Shown piece by piece: positions 1 to 5,734 of a stretch of 9,848 nucleotides of DNA. Origin of the DNA: Campylobacterales bacterium (lineage in GTDB: Bacteria > Campylobacterota > Campylobacteria > Campylobacterales > QNZT01); NCBI GenBank assembly GCA_015489185.1, contig WGAE01000064.1, positions 1 through 9,848 on the forward strand, read 5' to 3'. Each line of letters opens with the position of its first letter. Position 1 is the stretch's first letter. The notes under the pieces were generated by a model. That model saw only the letters and a program-made list of their open reading frames with translations, ran no database searches and was not told the origin of the DNA. Made by a program: the position numbers and the translations under genes.

Positions 1-1095
1 GACGGCCAAAACGCAAATTCGAGACAAGCGATTCAACGCGATATCGATAAACTTCTTGAAGAAGCACAAAATATCGCTAAAACAACGTCTTTCAACGGTA
101 TGCATCTGCTTGACGGCTCTTTCCAAAACAAGAAGTTTCATATCGGTGCGTACTCTGAAGAGACTGTCGGTATTAACATTGCCAATACGCAGACAAATAC
201 TATCGGTGCACATGTGGATAAACAAGGTGCAGCTGCTACAACAGCCGCTCTGACAGGTGGTCTTACAATTTCCGATAAAGACGGTACAGCCATCACAGTC
301 GGTGCGACAGCTTCAGGTAGCAACGCAGGACAAACCGCTAACTCTGCCTGGGCAAAAGCGATTGCGATTAATGCAGTCAGCGACAAAACAGAAGTTACCG
401 CGATCGCGACGAACGTCATTACAGGAAATTCCGTAACCAGCGGTTCTATCAGTGCCGGCGCATTGACTATCAACGGTGTTGATATCGGAGATGTTACGGT
501 ACAGGCAAGTGACGCGGATAATGCTCTTATGAACGCAATCAACGCTGTTAGTGATCAAACAGGAGTTGTTGCTACACATGACGGCGGTAAACTCGTACTT
601 ACCGCACAAGACGGTAGAGATATTAAAATCACTGGATCAGGTACGGTATCCGGAGTCATCGGTTTTGGTGATGCAATCAATGTCGGAAAAATTACACTCG
701 TTTCTGATCATGCCGTTGATCTTGGTGGCACTGCTTCAAAGATTGGTTTTACATCAGGCGGTGAACATCTTTCAAAAGAGAGTGCACTTTCTACTATTGA
801 TGTTACCACCAGAGAAGGTGCTGAAAAAGCAATTCGTACAACTGATGCGGCACTAAAACAGATCGATGCGATCCGTTCCGATATCGGTTCGGTACAAAAT
901 CAGCTTGAGAGTACGGTAAGGAACATATCTGTCACGCAGGTAAACGTCACCGCCGCCGAATCAACGATACGGGATGTCGACTTCGCCGCAGAAAGTGCAA
1001 ACCTGAAAAAACGAAATATCCTTGCACAATCCGGCGTCTATGCAATGAGTCAGGCAAACGCCGCTCAGCAGAATGTGATGAGATTACTTCAATAG
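1..1095 (+). CDS. Flagellin (FlaA/FlaB type), 5' end outside the window
   Basis: Filament subunit, secreted by the flagellar type III system. The frame is open from base 1 and gives 364 residues; about 100 N-terminal residues are missing, judged by the family. The first codons read DGQNANSRQAIQRDIDKL, the D1 helix typical of Campylobacterota flagellins, followed by TTSFNG and FHIGAYSEETVG. The C-terminal D0/D1 part (TIRDVDFAAESANL through AAQQNVMRLLQ) is complete. Between them lies a Ser/Thr/Ala/Gly-rich variable region with two flagellin hook-IN-like segments. No Cys occurs, as usual for flagellins. The variable region is the expected surface-exposed site for O-linked pseudaminic acid, which fits the adjacent maf and pse genes. 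The copy (flaA or flaB) cannot be told from this part, and its promoter is outside the window. Confidence 0.96.
   Translation, partial: DGQNANSRQAIQRDIDKLLEEAQNIAKTTSFNGMHLLDGSFQNKKFHIGAYSEETVGINIANTQTNTIGAHVDKQGAAATTAALTGGLTISDKDGTAITVGATASGSNAGQTANSAWAKAIAINAVSDKTEVTAIATNVITGNSVTSGSISAGALTINGVDIGDVTVQASDADNALMNAINAVSDQTGVVATHDGGKLVLTAQDGRDIKITGSGTVSGVIGFGDAINVGKITLVSDHAVDLGGTASKIGFTSGGEHLSKESALSTIDVTTREGAEKAIRTTDAALKQIDAIRSDIGSVQNQLESTVRNISVTQVNVTAAESTIRDVDFAAESANLKKRNILAQSGVYAMSQANAAQQNVMRLLQ
262..573 (+). repeat. Two diverged hook-IN-like repeats within flagellin
   Basis: Two segments of the flagellin variable region resemble each other at protein level: bases 262-402 (LTISDKDG... ending AINAVSDKTEVTA) and 463-573 (LTINGVDIG... 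ending AINAVSDQTGVVA). Both follow the flagellin hook IN pattern, a short beta strand followed by a helix ending in INAVSDxT. The DNA of the shared motif differs at many third positions, so the duplication is old, and this is not a recent tandem repeat. Confidence 0.6.
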
Positions 1096-1112
1096 TCCAT
1101 AAAGCTTCACAG

Positions 1113-1157
1113 AAGTAAATTTCAACAGGTGCAGTCTTTTCTGCACCTGATTTACTT
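1113..1157 (+). terminator. Two-part hairpin terminator after flagellin
   Basis: CAGGTGCAG (1126-1134) and CTGCACCTG (1141-1149) form a perfect 9-bp stem with loop TCTTTT. The flanking AAGTAAAT (1113-1120) and ATTTACTT (1150-1157) extend it by 8 bp, with a 5-base bulge TTCAA on the left arm only. It starts 17 bases after the flagellin stop codon. The following bases are T-rich but not a clean T-run, so it may act as terminator, as 3'-end stabiliser of an abundant mRNA, or as both. Confidence 0.75.
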
Positions 1158-1190
1158 TGTACTTTTTCATATGGTACAGTTTATGCTTTC

Positions 1191-1208
1191 CCCTTTAGAA
1201 AAAAAGGG
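1191..1208 (+). promoter_or_regulatory. Small hairpin covering the maf ribosome binding site
   Basis: CCCTTT (1191-1196) and AAAGGG (1203-1208) are exact inverted repeats with a 6-base loop AGAAAA. The right arm is the Shine-Dalgarno sequence of maf, AAAAAGGG, 6 bases before the ATG at 1215. Folding would hide the binding site. The stem is short with three A-T pairs, so it would be weak alone. Confidence 0.4.
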
Positions 1209-1214
1209 TATTTC

Positions 1215-3131
1215 ATGAATATCTTTCAAAAAAATCTAACTGCATTACAACAAGTAAACCCTGCGCTCTCTACAGAACTAAAAAAAATCCCTGGAAATCA
1301 GACATTTGAAGTCTTTGCGACAGACAGTTTTGCTAATGCCAATATTCTGGATACCAGGGATCACACACCTTTATATCAAGCACAGCCTGTCGAAGAGATC
1401 GAACAGACACTCAAAAGCTTTGAAAAATACAAGCTATACAATTCCCTCTATTTTTACGGTATCGGAAACGGTTATCTCTACCAAAAACTGCTTGAAAATC
1501 CCTTTTTAAAAACACTTTATATATTTGAACCGGAACTGGAACTGATCTACATCGCACTGCATCTGACCGACCTATCCAAAGATATTGAAACCGGAAGAGT
1601 CAAAATCATCCATACGGTGGATTTCGATTCCAGTAAATTTATGTTGATTGTCAACAGTATCGATCAGGCTTTTTTCAAAGCATACGAATTACATATTCAT
1701 ACACCTTTTTATGATAAATATCTTGATGACATCACACATGTCAACAAGTCTATTACCAAAGTTTTTTCCTATTATGTCAATGCGACAGGCAATGATGCAA
1801 CGGATGAACTGCTCGGACTGGAGAACTTTCTGCACAATTTGCCGCTTATGGTACAAAACCCCACACTGCGCGAACTCGAAAAAAAAGGGAAAATAACCGA
1901 CACGGCAATCATCGTCGCCACAGGACCGTCCCTTGCAAAACAGTTGCCTCTCTTAAAAAAAATTCAAAACTATGTGACAATCATTTCCGTTGATGCTTCA
2001 CTGCCTATTTTGGAAAAAGAGGGAATCAAACCCGATATCGTTACATCCATAGAGAGAATTGCACTAACCGGAAAGTTTTATGAAAAAACATCCAAAGCAT
2101 TTCAAAAAGATATCATCTTTGCACTGACGGCAATCGTTCATCCTGACTTACTGAAAAATATTAAAAATGGTCAGATTCAACTCAGTATGCGTCCTACCGG
2201 TACACACTATTACTATATGCAACTGGATGAGTGGGGATATGTAGGTATGGGAATGAGTGCCGCAAATATGGCTTATGAACTGGCTTCGAAAATAGGTTTT
2301 AAACAGATCGTACTGATTGGTCAGGATCTTGCGTACGGCAAAGACGGATCGTCCCATTCCAAAAATCATATTTTCGGAGAAGATGAAGTTAAACAAAATG
2401 ATCGCAAAGATGATTATATTACCGCGTACGGTGGGGAAGGAGAGGTTAAAACAACCTGGGTATGGAAACTCTTTTTAAGCGGTTATGAAAAAGCCGTGGC
2501 ACTCAACAATGCCGAAGGTAAAATTACTACCATTAACGCAACCGAAGGCGGTGCACGAATCACCGGGACAAAAGAGATGCCTTTTCAGGAAGTAATCGAT
2601 ACTTATGTCAAAACCGATAAAGTGAAACCCAAAATCGTTCTTCAAAAACCTTCCGAAGAGGAAGCCTATGAAAAAATAGTACAGTCAAAACAGAAAATCG
2701 ATGAAGTGATCGTTATAGCCGAACAGATGCAAAGAAGAGTTACCAAACTCCTCAAAGAGATCACACAGATGATCAACCGATATAAAAAATATGATATAAA
2801 AGAGATTCACCGCTATGTCAAAGAGAAAGAGACCAAAAAACTTGTCGATAAAATCGCCAAAGTGCGCAATACCTATTACGGCGGACAGTTTGAATCTTTT
2901 TACGGCTTTTTGATTTCACCGCTTTTGACCCATCTGGAATATGATATCGCTTACTGGAGCATCCAACCCGAACGCAGTCAAAAAGAGCGTATTCACAAAA
3001 ACTGGAAAATGATCGTTTTTCATCATGAATGGTGTTACCGGGTGATGGTAAATATTGAAGCAATTTTAAAGGTCATCAATGAGAAGAAAGTCGTTTTGGA
3101 AAAGGAGCTTGAAAAAGAAGCGGTCTGCTAA
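1215..3131 (+). CDS. maf: Maf family motility accessory factor, likely flagellin pseudaminyltransferase
   Basis: 638 residues, a normal length for Maf proteins. The central DUF115/MptE-like domain (about residues 225-455) has AIIVATGPSL (231-240), SVDASLPIL (258-266), GMSAANMAYELA (346-357), VLIGQDLAY (366-374) and NATEGGARITGT (441-452), the family's nucleotide-sugar-binding signature. The N-terminal part (about 1-200) matches the Maf N-terminal region, with an IFEPE motif at 103-107. The C-terminal third (480-638) is Lys/Glu-rich and helical. In Campylobacter, Helicobacter and Aeromonas, Maf proteins are required for adding Pse or Leg to flagellin Ser/Thr in the cytoplasm before export. Placement directly behind flagellin and facing the pse operon supports this role. 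The start is ATG with AAGGG six bases upstream. A run of eight A occurs at 1879-1886. Which sugar it transfers is inferred from the neighbours. Confidence 0.92.
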   Translation: MNIFQKNLTALQQVNPALSTELKKIPGNQTFEVFATDSFANANILDTRDHTPLYQAQPVEEIEQTLKSFEKYKLYNSLYFYGIGNGYLYQKLLENPFLKTLYIFEPELELIYIALHLTDLSKDIETGRVKIIHTVDFDSSKFMLIVNSIDQAFFKAYELHIHTPFYDKYLDDITHVNKSITKVFSYYVNATGNDATDELLGLENFLHNLPLMVQNPTLRELEKKGKITDTAIIVATGPSLAKQLPLLKKIQNYVTIISVDASLPILEKEGIKPDIVTSIERIALTGKFYEKTSKAFQKDIIFALTAIVHPDLLKNIKNGQIQLSMRPTGTHYYYMQLDEWGYVGMGMSAANMAYELASKIGFKQIVLIGQDLAYGKDGSSHSKNHIFGEDEVKQNDRKDDYITAYGGEGEVKTTWVWKLFLSGYEKAVALNNAEGKITTINATEGGARITGTKEMPFQEVIDTYVKTDKVKPKIVLQKPSEEEAYEKIVQSKQKIDEVIVIAEQMQRRVTKLLKEITQMINRYKKYDIKEIHRYVKEKETKKLVDKIAKVRNTYYGGQFESFYGFLISPLLTHLEYDIAYWSIQPERSQKERIHKNWKMIVFHHEWCYRVMVNIEAILKVINEKKVVLEKELEKEAVC

Positions 3132-3143
3132 GTCAGACTGCTT
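3118..3143. terminator. Hairpin shared by the convergent maf and pse transcripts
   Basis: AAGCGGTCTG (3118-3127) pairs with CAGACTGCTT (3134-3143), 10 bp with one G-T wobble, loop CTAAGT. The maf stop codon lies in the loop and the first base of the pseI stop anticodon side is the last base of the right arm. On the minus strand the stem is followed by CTTTTTC (3111-3117), so it looks like an intrinsic terminator of the pse operon; on the plus strand there is no T-run. Confidence 0.65.
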
Positions 3144-4186
3144 TACGAACAATCGACATCTGTCCAGTCCAAAGCAGTAGCAAACGGTAAATCCTTTGCC
3201 GCTCTTTTCCCAAAAATATCTTTCAAATATTTCGGATGCAAACCGTATCCCGGACGCACACTTCGGATATTCTCTTCGGTAAAAACTTCACCTTTTTTGA
3301 TATCTTTGGCAACATAAAGGCTTCTTGCAAACTGGCGCGATTTTCTCTTTTTTTCTGTCATAGAGTAGTCCACTTTGCCAAGCAGTTTTTCCGTATCTCT
3401 GACAGCTTTTACCATCTGGGCGAACTCTTCTTTATCGAGTGAAAAATCGGCATCCGGTCCACCGATGGATTTATCGAGGATAAAATGTTTTTCAATCACT
3501 CTGGCGCCAAGCGCTACCGCTGCGACAGGTGCGGTGATGCCCAGTGTGTGATCCGAAAAGCCGGCAACGACACCAAATGTCTCTGCCAGATTTGGGATAG
3601 TCTTCAGGTTCGCCTCTTCCAGCGGTGCGGGGTAAGCAGAGGTACATTTTAGCAATACGATGTCATTATTCCCCTCTTCTCTACAGATATCGACTGCATC
3701 CTGAATTTCATCGATCGTGGCGATACCTGTGGAGATAATCATCGGTCGTCCTTTACTCGCCGCGTAGCGAATCAGTTCATGATCGGTAATTTCAAAAGAG
3801 GCGATTTTGTATGCGGGGGGATTGAACTGCTCCAAAAAGTCGACAGCACTCTTGTCAAACGGAGAAGAGAAGATATCTATGCCGATACTTCCGGCATATG
3901 TGAAAAGCTCTTCATGCCACTCCCAGGGAGTATACGCCTCCTGATAGAGTTCATACAAACTCTTCCCATCCCATAAAGTACCCCCTTTGATAATAAAATC
4001 ATCTTTTTTACAGTTTAGTGTTAATGTATCTGCCGTGTAGGTTTGTAATTTGATGGCATCCGCCCCCGCCTCTTTTGCAGCTTTAATCGTATCAAGTGCC
4101 GTTTGCAAAGAGCCGTTGTGGTTGGCGCTGAGTTCAGCAATGATATATGTTCCGGTATGCTCAGAGTCAAAATTACCTATTTTCAT
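3143..4186 (-). CDS. pseI: Pseudaminic acid synthase PseI (NeuB family)
   Basis: Condenses 2,4-diacylamido-2,4,6-trideoxy-L-altrose with phosphoenolpyruvate to give pseudaminic acid, in the cytoplasm. 347 residues from the chosen ATG (C. jejuni PseI is 343). The NeuB TIM barrel covers about residues 1-280: IAELSANHNGSL (16-27), DAIKLQTY (43-50), IFSSPFDKSAVDFLE (105-119), KIASFEITD (127-135), GFSDHTLG (209-216) and VIEKHF (230-235). His213 and His234 are the expected metal ligands. A SAF/antifreeze-like domain follows at about 287-345 (RSLYVAKDIKKGE). The start is ATG at 4186, preceded by AAAAGG at proper spacing; an in-frame TTG 15 bases upstream is less likely. It overlaps the formyltransferase gene by 14 bases and is the last gene of the operon. 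The choice of PseI over LegI/NeuB rests on the pse context and the SPFD motif. Confidence 0.94.
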   Translation of the reverse strand: MKIGNFDSEHTGTYIIAELSANHNGSLQTALDTIKAAKEAGADAIKLQTYTADTLTLNCKKDDFIIKGGTLWDGKSLYELYQEAYTPWEWHEELFTYAGSIGIDIFSSPFDKSAVDFLEQFNPPAYKIASFEITDHELIRYAASKGRPMIISTGIATIDEIQDAVDICREEGNNDIVLLKCTSAYPAPLEEANLKTIPNLAETFGVVAGFSDHTLGITAPVAAVALGARVIEKHFILDKSIGGPDADFSLDKEEFAQMVKAVRDTEKLLGKVDYSMTEKKRKSRQFARSLYVAKDIKKGEVFTEENIRSVRPGYGLHPKYLKDIFGKRAAKDLPFATALDWTDVDCS

Positions 4187-4814
4187 CGTCAACCTTTTCA
4201 ATTTTTAAAATATATCGATGTCCGTCTATCTCAAAAAATGCCGGATACGCTTCATTGTCCGCAATGCGCAATAAATTGAACTGTTCTTGTATCGTTTTAT
4301 TGATATCCAGACGACTATCTTCAGGATTTCGTTTCGGATAAAAACTCTCTTCACCTTTTTGCGGTACCGGATTTTTATATCGATCATAATTCTCTATAAA
4401 CTCCAGACACATTTGGATAATGTGCTCAGCCTGTTTTTTTCTAAGCTCCTCATTCAGCTCATATCCGGTTAGTTTCAAAACCGCTTTCATATAGATATCA
4501 CCGCTATCGACACCTTCGGTTGCTTCAAACATTGTAAACGGTATCTCATTCTTACCTTCCAGAATTTGCCAAAACATCGGTGCCCAGCCTTTTCCTTTGG
4601 GCAAATCACTGGCATGTACGACGATGTTATGCCTGTTTTTTTTCAAAGTATTTTGTTTGATGATTTTATGATAACTCAAGATAAAAAGGATGTCAAACGA
4701 ATCTTCTATCTCTTGATCGTCAAAAAAGAGCTTTGCATTTGCGATTTTTCGACTGAGTTGTTTGGCATAAGGGATAAACCATTGATTTTTTGATGTAAGA
4801 ATTGCTATTTTCAT
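4173..4814 (-). CDS. Formyltransferase-family enzyme of the pse operon (candidate sugar N-formyltransferase)
   Basis: 213 residues with an N-terminal formyltransferase fold (PF00551 type), about residues 1-140, and a short C-terminal part resembling the end of methionyl-tRNA formyltransferase. The core reads VVHASDLPKGKGWAP (65-79), then QILEGKNEIPFTMFEATEGVDSGDIY (83-108 region). His67 and Asp103 keep the same 36-residue spacing as catalytic His108 and Asp144 of E. coli Fmt. The position of catalytic Asn106 is Val65; an Asn stands two residues earlier (63). The protein is about 100 residues shorter than true Fmt, which argues against initiator-tRNA formylation. It overlaps pseG by 4 bases (ATGA) and pseI by 14, so it is translated with them. 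Inference: it acylates the 4-amino group of the altrose intermediate in place of PseH, or modifies a later intermediate. A run of eight T (4636-4643) lies in the gene. G+C is low, like pseG. Confidence 0.8.
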   Translation of the reverse strand: MKIAILTSKNQWFIPYAKQLSRKIANAKLFFDDQEIEDSFDILFILSYHKIIKQNTLKKNRHNIVVHASDLPKGKGWAPMFWQILEGKNEIPFTMFEATEGVDSGDIYMKAVLKLTGYELNEELRKKQAEHIIQMCLEFIENYDRYKNPVPQKGEESFYPKRNPEDSRLDINKTIQEQFNLLRIADNEAYPAFFEIDGHRYILKIEKVDDENR

Positions 4815-5695
4815 TTCAACATACTCTGATTCAAAATTTTTTGAAACCTTTCATTGTCAAAAGCCTCCATCACAGAAAACCCTCTTTCTTTTAAAAAATC
4901 ATACATCTCTTTCTGATTCTCCGCCGTTTTGATCGCAAGAAAATCAACGCCCATAAAATTGACTTCATGAACTGTTACACTCGGTGTCACGATCGCAAAT
5001 TTACTTTGATTCATAAGCCTGGCGATTTGACTGGAATTGATATGTAAAGAAATATGCTTTTTATCCTCCACATACTGTTTTAACTCGGAAAGATGTTTGT
5101 TGGCAGTGGTTGTCACAACCGCTATATTGTAGTGTTTTGGCAAGAGTTCCAGAAGCCTGACATTTAAATTCGCCGTATCGGCGCCACCCATCGCTATGAA
5201 AATGTCATACATCTTTTCCCGATGAATCTTTTTTTCTTCATGAAACTCTTCTCTAAGCAGAGTATATCGACTTCCGCACCTCAATTCACAATCTTTGGGT
5301 ACCAAACCTTCATACTTTTTTGCATCTGCGTAAATATTGTGATTGAGCAATATGTCACAATAGTGTTTTTCGTAAGTATCGTCCAGGACGAAAATTTGGA
5401 GTTTTGGATTTTGCGTTTTGAGTTGTTTTTCGAACTCGTAGTTTATGTCATAGTGATCGATAACGATCATATCTATTTGAAGTTTTTTTACAAGATGATT
5501 GAGTTCTTCTAAAGTATTGGATTTGAGTATTTCAACCCGGTAAGGGATTTTATCGATCAAATTACCTTCCAGTTCCTGACACGCAAAGATGATATTATCC
5601 CCTTGAAACTGCTTTGCCAATACCAGATCTCTCATGATATGCCCGGTACCGATATCAGATGAAGAGTCGGCTCTAAAAAGGATTTTTCTTGACAC
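4811..5695 (-). CDS. pseG: UDP-2,4-diacetamido-2,4,6-trideoxy-beta-L-altropyranose hydrolase PseG
   Basis: Removes UDP from the diacylated altrose intermediate, making the substrate for PseI. 294 residues (C. jejuni PseG is 274), GT-B fold. The N-terminal half has RADSSSDIGTGHIMRDL (8-24), with His19 at the position of the catalytic His of PseG (GxGHxxR), and VIDHYDI. The linker region LLNHNIYAD and FIAMGGAD start the C-terminal half; a conserved VTPSVTVHEV segment binds the nucleotide in this family. The start is GTG at 5695, preceded by AAGGA five bases upstream; an ATG two bases before is out of frame. It lies 39 bases after pseF, the only real gap in the operon, and overlaps the formyltransferase by 4 bases. 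Codon use is AT-rich relative to pseB and pseC. There is no fused acetyltransferase domain. Confidence 0.92.
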   Translation of the reverse strand: MSRKILFRADSSSDIGTGHIMRDLVLAKQFQGDNIIFACQELEGNLIDKIPYRVEILKSNTLEELNHLVKKLQIDMIVIDHYDINYEFEKQLKTQNPKLQIFVLDDTYEKHYCDILLNHNIYADAKKYEGLVPKDCELRCGSRYTLLREEFHEEKKIHREKMYDIFIAMGGADTANLNVRLLELLPKHYNIAVVTTTANKHLSELKQYVEDKKHISLHINSSQIARLMNQSKFAIVTPSVTVHEVNFMGVDFLAIKTAENQKEMYDFLKERGFSVMEAFDNERFQKILNQSMLK

Positions 5696-5717
5696 ATATA
5701 TCCTTTTCGGGTATAAT
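5689..5717 (+). promoter_or_regulatory. Perfect consensus sigma-70 promoter, antisense to the pse operon
   Basis: TTGACA (5689-5694) and TATAAT (5712-5717) are separated by exactly 17 bases on the plus strand, an exact match to the housekeeping consensus. The expected start is near 5724, reading into the 3' end of pseF in antisense. No credible plus-strand gene follows. The element overlaps the pseG start and ribosome binding site on the other strand. Campylobacterota promoters normally lack a conserved -35 box, so a full consensus is out of character here. Confidence 0.6.
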
Positions 5718-5734
5718 ATACATGAAATTCGACA

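Noticed and set aside
138..542. A 134-codon minus-strand frame rich in Ala/Val/Leu, looking like membrane segments
   Set aside because: It is the complement of the Ala/Thr/Ser-rich flagellin variable region, which always gives hydrophobic antisense frames; no start signal.
262..573. Recent tandem DNA repeat in flagellin
   Set aside because: The similarity is at protein level only; the shared motif differs at many third codon positions, so it reflects an old domain duplication.
4173..4814. Annotation as methionyl-tRNA formyltransferase (Fmt)
   Set aside because: Too short by about 100 residues, the triad Asn is replaced, and it is embedded in a sugar operon with translational coupling on both sides.
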